Shown: positions 26,425 to 35,287 of the stretch, one piece after another | Position numbering within the stretch: the first letter of the stretch is position 1 | How the letters are laid out: each line of letters begins with the position of its first letter | NCBI GenBank assembly: GCA_947499715.1 | Contig: CANMPL010000007.1 | Span: 161,039 to 225,038, forward strand | Length of the DNA: 64,000 bases | Direction of reading: 5' to 3' | Source: an uncultured Paracoccaceae bacterium | Lineage (GTDB): Bacteria > Pseudomonadota > Alphaproteobacteria > Rhodobacterales > Rhodobacteraceae | Notes under the pieces: model-generated | What the model was told of the DNA's origin: nothing | The model's database searches: none | Seen by the model: the letters and a program-made list of their open reading frames with translations, nothing else | Program-made: the position numbers and the translations under genes

Positions 26425-27600
26425 CTACCCCCGGATCAAAACACCCAAATCGGCAACATTGGTGCCAGTGGCGCCTGTCACCAAAAGATCACCCGCCTCC
26501 TGCAACGCCGCATAGCTGTCGTTATTTGCAAGCAACGCGTCCACATCCGAAATCCGCGCCAAGGTGCCATGATCGACAAGCCCGCCTGCTGCATCCGTCG
26601 GCCCATCGCGCCCATCAGACCCACCTTGCAAACAGGTCCAATCGCGCCAGCCCCGCGCCTTGGCCTCCAGTGCGATCCGCAACGCCAGCTCCTGATTGCG
26701 CCCACCGCGGCCTGTGCCCTTCAGCACAACCGTCGTCTCGCCGCCCCAGATCGTCACACCGGGTCCGGCTTGGTCGCAAATCTCTTTGGCCGCATCCGCC
26801 ACGTCACCTTCAACCGGATCAAGCACCCGGCAATCGCCTGCCGCCGCCTGCATCGCAGCCACGCTCAGCGCGTTTGACCCCACCAGAATGTTCTTCGCCT
26901 CAGGCAAAGGCTCTGCTTTGCGCGCGCCCGTCAAATGCGCCTGAACCGACCCGGGCATATCGTCCCAAAGACCTGCGCCCCGCAAGACTGCAACGGCGTC
27001 CTGGGGCGTGCCGATGGGTGCCACGGTCGGGCCGCTCGCGATCACCGCCAGATCGTCCCCCACCACATCCGACAGGATCAGCGCGGTCACCGGGCCAGAG
27101 GCCGCGCGCAACATCCCCCCGCCCTTCAACTGCGATAGCTGCTGGCGCACAAGGTTCATTGCCGTAATTTCAAGCCCGCCCCCCAGCAAGGCGCGGTTCA
27201 CCGCCTGTTTATCAGCAAGCGACACACCCGCGACAGGTGCCGGCAGCAAAGCTGACCCGCCCCCCGACATCAGCACCAGCACAGAGCCGTTGGCGTCCCG
27301 CAGATCGGCCAAAGCCCGCTGCCCCGCCGCAAGTCCGTTTTCATCCGGCACCGGATGCCCCGCGGCCAGCACCTCTGCCCCCGCCAGGGGGGCCGCGTTT
27401 TCGTAGTTGGTGACGACCAGCGCTGGCACCCCCGGAAAGGCCTTGATCGCCGGTTCCGCCATCGCGCGCGCGGCTTTGCCAACGGCCACGATCACCGCAG
27501 GTGCCGTCACCCCGTCCAGATGCCGTGCGACCGCCGCCGTGGGATCCGCGGCTGCGACACCTGCCTTAAAAATCTTGATTGCATGTTGTCTTTTGTCCAT
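26425..27600 (-). CDS. Glycerate 2-kinase (DUF4147/MOFRL type)
   Basis: A 391-residue cytosolic kinase that phosphorylates D-glycerate to 2-phosphoglycerate, joining glyoxylate, serine-cycle or tartronate routes to glycolysis. The N-terminal domain has VGKAARAMAEPA, LMSGGGSALLPAPV and ILSDVVGDDLAVIASGPT; the C-terminal MOFRL domain has GRGGRNQELALRIA and GTDG-like SDGRDGPTDAAGG. It was formerly called hydroxypyruvate reductase TtuD. It may follow xylB in one transcript (gap 27 bases). Confidence 0.9.
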   Translation of the reverse strand: MDKRQHAIKIFKAGVAAADPTAAVARHLDGVTAPAVIVAVGKAARAMAEPAIKAFPGVPALVVTNYENAAPLAGAEVLAAGHPVPDENGLAAGQRALADLRDANGSVLVLMSGGGSALLPAPVAGVSLADKQAVNRALLGGGLEITAMNLVRQQLSQLKGGGMLRAASGPVTALILSDVVGDDLAVIASGPTVAPIGTPQDAVAVLRGAGLWDDMPGSVQAHLTGARKAEPLPEAKNILVGSNALSVAAMQAAAGDCRVLDPVEGDVADAAKEICDQAGPGVTIWGGETTVVLKGTGRGGRNQELALRIALEAKARGWRDWTCLQGGSDGRDGPTDAAGGLVDHGTLARISDVDALLANNDSYAALQEAGDLLVTGATGTNVADLGVLIRG

Positions 27601-27627
27601 GCCGCCAACAAAGCCCGCCGAAACTGG

Positions 27628-29064
27628 TTACGACAAGCCCTTAATTGCCCCGTAGCCTGCCTTGTAGCGCGCATGCGCCTCTGCAAAAGCCGGAGTCAAA
27701 GCCGTCACGGGATCAATCACGCGGTCAATCTTGGGCGGTGCCGCGATCTCAACCCCTGCCCCCGCGGCCATCATGCCCAAACGCGCCGCCCCAAAGGCAC
27801 CGCCAAAATCACCGGCAACAGGCAATTCAATCGACATATCAAGTGCGGTGGCAATGGCCTGCACCCAATAGTCCGCATTCGTGCCGCCACCAACGCCAAT
27901 CAACCGCTCAATCCGTGTGCCGGTGCCGGTCAGCGCATCAAAGCTATCGCGGAACGCATGGGTCACACCTTCCAACACCGCGCGCGTCATCGCATCACGG
28001 TCAGACTCATGCCCCAAATGCAGAAATTGGCCCCGCACTGCCGCATCATTATGCGGCGTGCGCTCGCCGCCAAGATAGGGCAAAAACAGCGGCTTTCCGG
28101 GGGCCTGCAATGCCCCCAAACGCCCGGTCAAAGCGGATGCCTTTTCGCCCGCAACCCCGGCCCACCAGTTCACTGCATCCGCCGCAGCAAGGATCACGCC
28201 CATCTGGTGCCAGGTGTCGGGCAGCGCATGGCAAAACGTATGCACCGCCGACGCGGCATCCGGCTGATAGGCACCCGAGGCTGCAAATAACACGCCAGAG
28301 GTGCCAAGGGACACAAACGCCTCGCCCGGTTTGACCACGCCAACGCCCACGGCCGAGGCCGCGTTATCACCGCCACCGCCTGCCACAACCACGCCGTCCG
28401 GCAAGCCCCAGTCGCGGGCCAATTCAGCCCGGATAACACCCGAAACCTCCGCCCCTTCGACCAGTCTTGGCATCGCGTCGCGGTCCAGCCCGGTCGCCGC
28501 CAAAAGATCATCCGACCAAGCCCGCGCGCCCACATCCAACCACGACGTACCAGCCGCATCCGACATCTCTGCCACATGTTCGCCGGTCAGCCACAGCCGT
28601 AAATAATCTTTCGGCAACAACACCTTGGCGATCTTTGCAAAGACCTCAGGCTCATGATTGCGGACCCATGCGACCTTGGGCGCGGTGAACCCCGGAAACA
28701 CGATATTCCCGGTCAACCGGCGAAAATCGGGGTTGTCGTCCAAAACGGCAGCTTCCTCGGCCGACCGCGTATCGTTCCACAAAATACAAGGCCGCAGCAC
28801 AGCATCAGAGGCATCCAACACCGTCGCCCCATGCATATGCCCCGACAGGCCAATCCCGCGCACCGCATCAAGCGGCACCCGCGCACCAAGTGCGTTCATC
28901 ACGCCCTTACAGGCCTCGATCCACGTGAAAGGATCCTGCTCTGACCAGCCATCATGCAGGCGCTGCACCGACAAAGGCAAGGCTGCCTCTGCCACCACAT
29001 TCTGCGCCTCATCCAGCACAATCCCCTTGAGCGAGGACGTCCCAAGATCCAGCCCGATATACAT
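27628..29064 (-). CDS. xylB: Xylulokinase
   Basis: Phosphorylates D-xylulose to feed the pentose phosphate pathway; 478 residues. FGGY-kinase marks are [16 protein letters not shown] at the N-terminus, GLSGHMHGATVLD, ILWNDTRS and, in the C-terminal ATPase part, GGGGDNAASAVGVG and VGGGTNADYWVQ. The start overlaps the stop of xylG by one base, so the kinase is coupled to the transporter genes. No xylose isomerase gene (xylA) is in the window. Confidence 0.93.
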   Translation of the reverse strand: MYIGLDLGTSSLKGIVLDEAQNVVAEAALPLSVQRLHDGWSEQDPFTWIEACKGVMNALGARVPLDAVRGIGLSGHMHGATVLDASDAVLRPCILWNDTRSAEEAAVLDDNPDFRRLTGNIVFPGFTAPKVAWVRNHEPEVFAKIAKVLLPKDYLRLWLTGEHVAEMSDAAGTSWLDVGARAWSDDLLAATGLDRDAMPRLVEGAEVSGVIRAELARDWGLPDGVVVAGGGGDNAASAVGVGVVKPGEAFVSLGTSGVLFAASGAYQPDAASAVHTFCHALPDTWHQMGVILAAADAVNWWAGVAGEKASALTGRLGALQAPGKPLFLPYLGGERTPHNDAAVRGQFLHLGHESDRDAMTRAVLEGVTHAFRDSFDALTGTGTRIERLIGVGGGTNADYWVQAIATALDMSIELPVAGDFGGAFGAARLGMMAAGAGVEIAAPPKIDRVIDPVTALTPAFAEAHARYKAGYGAIKGLS

Positions 29065-29825
29065 CAGGCAGCAGCATCCTTGGGGTTCTTGCCCAGAATA
29101 ATCATCGCCAGAATATCATCGTCGGTGACCTCATCGACATTTACCGTGCCGACCAATTCACCGTTTTTCATCACGCTGGCGCGGTCACAAAGCTTCATGA
29201 CGTTATGCACGTCGTGTTCGATCAGGAAGATGCCCAAGCCCTGCGCTTTCAGCTCTTCGATCAACTCTGCCACCATCTGCGTCTCGTGCGGGCCAAGGGC
29301 CGCGGTCGGTTCGTCCATAATCAGGATCTTGGCGTCAAAATACACCGCACGGGCAATCGCAACCGACTGCCGCTGACCACCGGACAGGGCCGATACCGGC
29401 ACATTGAACTTTTTGAAATTCGGGTTCAACCGCGCCATGATCTTGCGGGTTTCGGCCTCCATCTTGCTGTCGTCCAACATGCCGCCCGGGCCAATGATTT
29501 CCCGGCCCAGAAACAGGTTCGATGCCGCGTCCAGATTGTCGGCCAGCGCCAGCGTCTGATAAATGGTTTCAATGTTCAGATCCCGCGCGTCACGCGGATT
29601 GTTGATCTCAACCTTGGTGCCATTCACCCAGACCTCGCCGCTGTCGGCCTGATAGGCCCCGGACACGCATTTGATCAGCGTCGATTTGCCTGCCCCGTTA
29701 TGGCCCAACAGGCCCACAACTTCGCCCGGATGCAGGTCGATGGACACTTTATCCACCGCCTTGATGCCGCCGAAGGCAATTGAGATATCCTTGAGTTCGA
29801 CAAGAGGTGTTCCACGATCAGTCAT
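29064..29825 (-). CDS. xylG: Xylose ABC transporter ATP-binding protein
   Basis: A 253-residue single-domain ATPase. It has Walker [10 protein letters not shown], signature [15 protein letters not shown], Walker [13 protein letters not shown] and the H-loop LIEHDVH. E. coli XylG is a fused two-domain ATPase, but single-domain versions are usual in this group (FrcA type). Xylose specificity is inferred from xylB, the binding protein and the ROK regulator; another pentose or fructose cannot be excluded. Confidence 0.88.
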   Translation of the reverse strand: MTDRGTPLVELKDISIAFGGIKAVDKVSIDLHPGEVVGLLGHNGAGKSTLIKCVSGAYQADSGEVWVNGTKVEINNPRDARDLNIETIYQTLALADNLDAASNLFLGREIIGPGGMLDDSKMEAETRKIMARLNPNFKKFNVPVSALSGGQRQSVAIARAVYFDAKILIMDEPTAALGPHETQMVAELIEELKAQGLGIFLIEHDVHNVMKLCDRASVMKNGELVGTVNVDEVTDDDILAMIILGKNPKDAAA

Positions 29826-29837
29826 GCCTCAGACCCC

Positions 29838-31145
29838 TTATTTCACGGATTTGTTGTAAAGATTGTCAAGATAGACGGCCAGCACCAGCACCAGTCCGAC
29901 GACGATCCGCTGCACGGCGGCGTCAAACCCGATCAGCACCATGCCTGACTGCAACGACTGCATCACCAGCGCGCCAAGGATCGCGCCATAGATCTTGCCG
30001 ACGCCCCCCGCCAGCGATGTGCCGCCAATGACGGCGGCCGCAATTACGTATAGTTCGTCCAGCGTGCCAAGCGCGTTTGTGGCGCTGTTCAAACGGGCGC
30101 TGGCGATGACCGCCGCGATGCCCGTCAACGCGCCCATCAGCGCAAAGACCTGCAAGGTCACCCATTTGGTGTTAATCCCTGCCAGCGATGCCGCCTCTGG
30201 GTTGCCGCCAATGGCAAAGACGTAGCGGCCAAAGCGCGTGCGCGTCATCAGGATCGTCATCGCAATACCGACAGTGATCAGGATCAGAACCGGGATGGCA
30301 AAGCCGTGGCTGATAATGGTCCCCTCTGCGAGGCCCATCTGTTTGATGATGCCTTTGGGGATCGGGTAGGCATTGACCAGCATCACCGCGCCGACAATGG
30401 CAGCGCAGCCGACCACGGCCAGAAAGCCCTCTGCCCATACAGGCCGCAGTTTAAAGTCGTGCGCGATGCGCGATTTGCGCCCCGCATAAATCAGCCATAG
30501 CACGCCAAGACAGGCGACAATGCCAACGATCCAACTGCCTGTAGACCCAATCGCACCACGCGGGCCACCGCCCAAAAGCGCGAACGTCGGATCAACCGGT
30601 GAAATCGTGCGGCCACCTGCCGCCAAAAACGCCATGCCGCGCCAGACCATCAGGCCGCCCAAGGTCACGATGAACGACGGGATGCCGCGATAGGCAATCA
30701 ACCAGCCGTGTAGCGCGCCGATCAGGCCGCCCAAAATCACCCCGCACACCACGGTCGTCATCCAGATCATCGGATTACCCAACCCGAAGATCGGCGGCAG
30801 GATCTGCACCTGCAGCAGGCCCATCGCCATGCCTGTCACCCCGATGAGCGACCCGACGCTCAGGTCGATGTTGCGGGTGATGATGACCAGCACCATGCCC
30901 GTGGCCATGATCCCGATGCTTGATGTCTGCACCGACAGGTTCCACAGGTTGCGGGGCGTCAGAAAGGCGCCGAACCCGTTAAAGACCATACCGTAAATAT
31001 GAAAGCCGCCCCAGATCAGCAGCAAAGCCCCCAACATGCCCAACAGGCGTGTATCGATCTCTGTGTCGCTCAGGAAACGGGCTAAGGGTCCGCGTGTGTC
31101 AGGCGCGCTGGCCGTTGCGGGATCGTTTTGTGACGTATCGGTCAT
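29838..31145 (-). CDS. xylH: Xylose ABC transporter permease
   Basis: A 435-residue inner-membrane protein of the AraH/RbsC/XylH family, longer than RbsC and similar to XylH with about 12 hydrophobic segments. ITRNIDLSVGSLIGVTGMA and GRYVFAIGGNPEAASLAGIN are the typical permease segments that contact the ATPase. ATG 31145 (MTDTSQNDP) is preferred to the upstream frame. It follows xylF across a gap that carries a strong hairpin. Confidence 0.9.
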   Translation of the reverse strand: MTDTSQNDPATASAPDTRGPLARFLSDTEIDTRLLGMLGALLLIWGGFHIYGMVFNGFGAFLTPRNLWNLSVQTSSIGIMATGMVLVIITRNIDLSVGSLIGVTGMAMGLLQVQILPPIFGLGNPMIWMTTVVCGVILGGLIGALHGWLIAYRGIPSFIVTLGGLMVWRGMAFLAAGGRTISPVDPTFALLGGGPRGAIGSTGSWIVGIVACLGVLWLIYAGRKSRIAHDFKLRPVWAEGFLAVVGCAAIVGAVMLVNAYPIPKGIIKQMGLAEGTIISHGFAIPVLILITVGIAMTILMTRTRFGRYVFAIGGNPEAASLAGINTKWVTLQVFALMGALTGIAAVIASARLNSATNALGTLDELYVIAAAVIGGTSLAGGVGKIYGAILGALVMQSLQSGMVLIGFDAAVQRIVVGLVLVLAVYLDNLYNKSVK

Positions 31146-31202
31146 GGGGCACACCAAAAATTGGAGAAGCGCGCGCCACAATCATGGGACGCGCATCAGA
31201 AA

Positions 31203-31241
31203 TGACCGGCGCAGGAACAGGAAAGAACCCTGCGCCGGTCA
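31203..31241 (-). terminator. Intra-operon hairpin after xylF
   Basis: A perfect 13-bp inverted repeat TGACCGGCGCAGG / CCTGCGCCGGTCA around a 13-base loop lies about 20 bases after the xylF stop and before xylH. Such hairpins protect the binding-protein mRNA or reduce read-through, giving more binding protein than permease. Confidence 0.75.
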
Positions 31242-31259
31242 GATGGTCGTAAAGGCAGC

Positions 31260-32285
31260 TTATTCGCAGCCGTTTACGCCGTCCATTGCACCTTCACATG
31301 CCATCTCTTTGCTGATGTGGCCTGCAGCGATCGCGTCGCCAATGTTGGCGCGTGTGATCGGTGTTGGATCCAGCAGAATGGCATTCATCTTGATGCCCTT
31401 CTCGCCGCCATCAAACATGGACGCACCTTCAATGCTGTCGAGTGCGGCACCGTCAGCCAATTGGCTGGCGATCTCGCCCGCAGCTTTACCCAGCTGACGC
31501 GCATCTTTCCAAACGGACACGGTCTGCGAACCACGTGCAACGCGGTTAATCGCAGCCAGATCACCGTCCTGACCACCCACGGGGATCACAAGACCCTGCG
31601 CGCTGAGTGCAGCAACAACGCCGCCGGCCATGCCGTCGTTTTGGGACAGAACCGCGTCAACTTCGTTGTTGTTGGCGGTCAGGATCTGCTCCATGTTCTT
31701 TTGCGCATTCTCAGGCTTCCAACCGTCAGAGGACGCTTCGCCGACAATCTTGATCGTGCCTGCGTCAACGGCGCCGCCGATGACTTCCATCATGCCCTGC
31801 AACAGGAACCCGGCGTTGGGATCACCAGGATCGCCCTTGATGATGGCATAGTTGCCCTCTGGCTGTGCGGCCATCACGTTTTCAGCGATGATCCGGCCAA
31901 CGCCGACGTTATCAAACGTCAGATAAAACGTGCGGTCGTCTTCGATCAGACGGTCATAGCCGACAACAGGGATGCCTTCGTTGGCCGCAGATTCGATTGC
32001 TGGCCCGATGGCGTCTTTGTCCCAGGCGTTGATGATCAGCGCGTCAACGCCCTGCGCCAAAAGCGCTTCAACGTCGGTCAGCTGCTTGGCTGAAGACGAT
32101 TCTGCATCCGCAGATGTGTATGTGTTGCCAGCCGCTTCAATTGCAGCCACGACAGCGGCCTCGTCAATTTTCCAGCGCTCTTCCTGAAAGCTGCCCCATG
32201 ACACGCCGATCAATTTGCCTTCTGCAAATGCGGCAGAGCTAAAGCCGACCGTTGCGATAACGGCGGCAGTGATTAGTTTTTGCAT
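31260..32285 (-). CDS. xylF: D-xylose-binding periplasmic protein
   Basis: A 341-residue substrate-binding protein of ABC family 2 (ribose/xylose type). The signal peptide is MQKLITAAVIATVGFSSAAFA. GVSWGSFQEERWKIDEAA near the mature N-terminus and SQNDGMAGGVVAAL match the sugar-binding fold. A GGGAGGA ribosome site precedes ATG 32285. First gene of xylF-xylH-xylG-xylB; the promoter region shared with the ROK regulator carries operator-like dyads. Confidence 0.9.
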   Translation of the reverse strand: MQKLITAAVIATVGFSSAAFAEGKLIGVSWGSFQEERWKIDEAAVVAAIEAAGNTYTSADAESSSAKQLTDVEALLAQGVDALIINAWDKDAIGPAIESAANEGIPVVGYDRLIEDDRTFYLTFDNVGVGRIIAENVMAAQPEGNYAIIKGDPGDPNAGFLLQGMMEVIGGAVDAGTIKIVGEASSDGWKPENAQKNMEQILTANNNEVDAVLSQNDGMAGGVVAALSAQGLVIPVGGQDGDLAAINRVARGSQTVSVWKDARQLGKAAGEIASQLADGAALDSIEGASMFDGGEKGIKMNAILLDPTPITRANIGDAIAAGHISKEMACEGAMDGVNGCE

Positions 32286-32343
32286 TCTATCCTCCCAGAT
32301 ATGGACCCCTTGCGTGGGGATTCGGGTGCATTTCCCGATGCAA

Positions 32344-32398
32344 CTAAACAAACCGATCATTGTTTAGGTGTCAAATTAATTTTAGCGACTGAACTAAA
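32344..32398. promoter_or_regulatory. xylF / ROK regulator divergent operator region
   Basis: A perfect dyad CTAAACAA (32344-32351), 8 bases, TTGTTTAG (32360-32367) lies directly downstream of a minus-strand TTGACA (-35, 32369-32374), so a bound repressor would block the xylF promoter. A second dyad TTTAG-N8-CTAAA spans 32381-32398. The half-site resembles the TTAGTTTGTT half of Bacillus XylR operators, which also belong to a ROK repressor. Confidence 0.65.
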
Positions 32399-32490
32399 TT
32401 ACTTGCCAAAACCCAAAAACTTTCGCTTAATCCAGCTTGGGAGGACGAAAATCGCACCAACCTGTGGTGTTATTTTTCAGTTATTGAATT

Positions 32491-33750
32491 ATGTATGATG
32501 TCTTGCGCCAGTCCGACGCGGAAACGCCGCCCCTTCCCGGGTGCGGTCCCGTGCTGCCGATGCAGGATCACAACACCAGCCCTTTACGTCAACAAATCTT
32601 TGAACACATCCGCGCCAAAGGTCAGGTTGCCCGCTCTGACATTGCCCGCGCACTTGGCGTCAGCGCCGGGTCCGTCACGGCGTTGACGGCGGACATGATC
32701 GCTGCCGGGATGCTGCAAGAGGTTGACGACACCCCCCGCGAATCCGGTCGGGGCCGACCGCCTGTGGCCCTTCGCGTCGTGGCGCAATGCGCCCATGTGA
32801 TCGGCATCAAGATATCCGATGATCAGCATTCCGCCGTGCTGACGGACTTTGCCGGAAATACCGTGGCGGATGCGGTGCAACCCTCGACCCGACCACGCAA
32901 ATCCGTCTCTGAACTCATCGACGAAATTGTGCCGCTGATCGACAACCTTTTGTCTCAGGCGGATATGGACCTGTCCAAGATTTCGGCCATTGGCATGGGC
33001 ATATCTGGCATTGTCGATCACCAAACTGGCACTGTGCCGTGGTCCCCGCTCCTCAATGAGCCCGATGCGCGTCTTGGCGCGGCCTTTGCAGATCGGCTTG
33101 GCTGCCCCGTCTACCTTGATAACGATGCCAACCTTCTGACCCTCGCAGAGCTTTGGTTTGGCCGCGGCCGCACGATGTCCGATTTCGCTGTCGTCACGGT
33201 TGAACACGGCGTTGGCATGGGTCTTGTCCTTGGCAACCGCCTGTTTCGCGGCGTGCGCGGCATGGGGATGGAACTGGGCCACATCAAGGTTCAGCTTGAC
33301 GGTGCCCTCTGCCGGTGCGGCCAACGCGGCTGCCTAGAGGCCTACCTCGCCGATTATGCCCTCGCCCGCGAAGCCTCGATCGCGCTCGACCAACCGGGCA
33401 CGCAAACGGCGGCGGCGGCAATCGAATCACTTTTCGCCGAAGCGAAAGCGGGAAACCAGGCGGCGCGCACGATTTTCCAACGTGCCGGGCGGTTCCTGTC
33501 CTTGGGTCTGGCCAATGTCATCCAGCTTTTTGACCCCGCACTCATCATCTTGTCCGGTGAACGAATGCGGTATGACTATCTATATGCTGACGATGTTTTG
33601 ACCGAAATGCACCGCCTGACGCTCGACACGTCACGCAGCCAATGCGAGGTCGCCCTACATGCATGGGGCGATCTGGTTTGGGCGCGTGGCGCAACCGCCT
33701 TGGCCCTGACCGCCGCCACCACAGACCTAGTCGGAGCAGCCACCGCGTGA
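32491..33750 (+). CDS. xylR: ROK-family transcriptional regulator of xylose genes
   Basis: A 419-residue repressor. An N-terminal winged helix-turn-helix (RSDIARALGVSAGSVTALTADM) is followed by a ROK sugar-kinase-like domain with YLDNDANLLTLAELWFG, VEHGVGMGLVLG and the zinc motif CRCGQRGCLEAY. Xylose as ligand is inferred from the divergent xylFHGB genes. The start is unsure: ATG 32491 has no ribosome site, and ATG 32560 (MQDHNTSPLRQQ) better fits the domain border. Its TGA overlaps an ATG at 33750, so the next gene may be coupled to it. Confidence 0.85.
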   Translation: MYDVLRQSDAETPPLPGCGPVLPMQDHNTSPLRQQIFEHIRAKGQVARSDIARALGVSAGSVTALTADMIAAGMLQEVDDTPRESGRGRPPVALRVVAQCAHVIGIKISDDQHSAVLTDFAGNTVADAVQPSTRPRKSVSELIDEIVPLIDNLLSQADMDLSKISAIGMGISGIVDHQTGTVPWSPLLNEPDARLGAAFADRLGCPVYLDNDANLLTLAELWFGRGRTMSDFAVVTVEHGVGMGLVLGNRLFRGVRGMGMELGHIKVQLDGALCRCGQRGCLEAYLADYALAREASIALDQPGTQTAAAAIESLFAEAKAGNQAARTIFQRAGRFLSLGLANVIQLFDPALIILSGERMRYDYLYADDVLTEMHRLTLDTSRSQCEVALHAWGDLVWARGATALALTAATTDLVGAATA

Positions 33751-33779
33751 TGCAATTGGTTAATTTTGTTAAGGAACTG

Positions 33780-35276
33780 ATGCGCATGGGATGTGTATGG
33801 GTTGTGTATGGAATGTTGCAATTAACCATTGCAGCGTTCGGTGCCCCTGCCGTGCAGGCCCAAGTCGCCTTTTCCGACATGACTGACCGCCTACCAAATC
33901 ACGTCTATGATGGGGGCTGGGAACACTTTGTGGGCGGCGGTGTCGCGATTATGGATTGCGATGCCAATGGCTTGCCCGATATCTTCGCAGCGGGTGGCGA
34001 AAACCCGGCCATCCTGCTACGCAATACTGGTGATTTCACGTTTGAAAACATCACGTTACCTCCCATTCAAGGGGTCACAGGTGCCTATCCGATCAATATC
34101 GATGGCGATGCTTGGATGGATCTTTTTGTGCTGCGGGTTGGCCCCAACATCGCCCTTAAAGGCGGGCCGAATTGCAGCTTTGTTGACGCAACACAGGCAT
34201 GGGGCATTCCGCAGACAGATCAGTGGACAACGGCCTTTTCGGCATGGTGGGAAGACGACCACCGTCCGGTGATCGCGCTTGGCAATTACGTCGACCGCAG
34301 CGATCCCAACGGCCCATTTGAGGCTTGCGATACGAACTCGATTTTACGTCCGGTATCAACGGGTTATGAAGATGAGGTTTTGAGGCCGGGCTTTTGCGCG
34401 CTCTCGATGCTGGCCGGTCCCGACGCGCGCGGCGATCTGTCGTTAAGGATTTCCAACGACCGCCATTATTACGTGAGGGCCGGGGCAGAACAGCTTTGGA
34501 ACATTGAAGAAAAACGGTTTCTGGGGGAAGATGATGGCTGGCCCCGCGTCTCGCTTTGGGGCATGGGCATCGCCAGCACCGATTTGACCGGTGACGGCAT
34601 CGACGAGGTTATGCTGACCTCGATGGGCGACCAGCTCATGCAATTACCGACACCAGAAGGTGCCTATATTTCAGCGCCTTATGAGATCGGCACCTATGCG
34701 CACCGCCCCCATATCGGTGATGATGGCCGCCCCTCGACCGGTTGGCACGCGCAGTTTGGTGACATCAATAATGACACCCGCACAGACCTTTTTATCGCCA
34801 AAGGCAACGTCGATCAGATGCCCGGAAACGCGATGGAAGATCCCAATAACCTTTTGATTCAAAACGAAAATGGCACCTTCGAGGAATTCGCCGCTGACGC
34901 GGGCGTGGCCGATATTGCCCGGTCACGCGGCGCTGCTTTGGCAGATTTTGACCGCGACGGTCGGCTAGATCTGATCGTCGTCAACCGCCGCGCACCCATG
35001 CGGATCTACCGCAATGAAAGTCAAGCGGGATCGTGGATTTCAGTTCAATTACAACAAGATAACGGCAATCGCCATGCGGTGGGCAGCACCGTTTTGATCG
35101 CTGGTCAAACGCAATATGTACGCATTGGCGGTGGCCATGCAGGTGGACAGGCCACCCCGTTGCATTTTGGCCTAGGGGCGGCGAAAAACATCGAGATTTC
35201 AGTGACTTGGCCAGACGGCAACAAAAGCGTTATTCTGGCGGATGCCAATCAGTCCATTACGATCACAAAGCCTTAA
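33780..35276 (+). CDS. Secreted CRTAC1-type protein (VCBS/FG-GAP repeats, ASPIC/UnbV)
   Basis: A 498-residue exported protein. Signal peptide MRMGCVWVVYGMLQLTIAAF ends near AVQAQ. FG-GAP-like calcium-binding repeats with the D-x-D/N-x-D/N-G pattern occur at DCDANGLPD, NIDGDAWMD, DLTGDGIDEV, DINNDTRTD and DFDRDGRLD, and should form a beta-propeller. The end (VGSTVLIAGQTQ, HFGLGAAKNIEISVTWPDG) is the ASPIC/UnbV domain. ATG 33780 has AAGGA five bases upstream; ATG 33750, which overlaps the stop of the ROK gene, is the alternative. Convergent with the second peroxidase, 11 bases apart. Function unknown. Confidence 0.82.
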   Translation: MRMGCVWVVYGMLQLTIAAFGAPAVQAQVAFSDMTDRLPNHVYDGGWEHFVGGGVAIMDCDANGLPDIFAAGGENPAILLRNTGDFTFENITLPPIQGVTGAYPINIDGDAWMDLFVLRVGPNIALKGGPNCSFVDATQAWGIPQTDQWTTAFSAWWEDDHRPVIALGNYVDRSDPNGPFEACDTNSILRPVSTGYEDEVLRPGFCALSMLAGPDARGDLSLRISNDRHYYVRAGAEQLWNIEEKRFLGEDDGWPRVSLWGMGIASTDLTGDGIDEVMLTSMGDQLMQLPTPEGAYISAPYEIGTYAHRPHIGDDGRPSTGWHAQFGDINNDTRTDLFIAKGNVDQMPGNAMEDPNNLLIQNENGTFEEFAADAGVADIARSRGAALADFDRDGRLDLIVVNRRAPMRIYRNESQAGSWISVQLQQDNGNRHAVGSTVLIAGQTQYVRIGGGHAGGQATPLHFGLGAAKNIEISVTWPDGNKSVILADANQSITITKP

Positions 35277-35287
35277 AAATCAATTTC

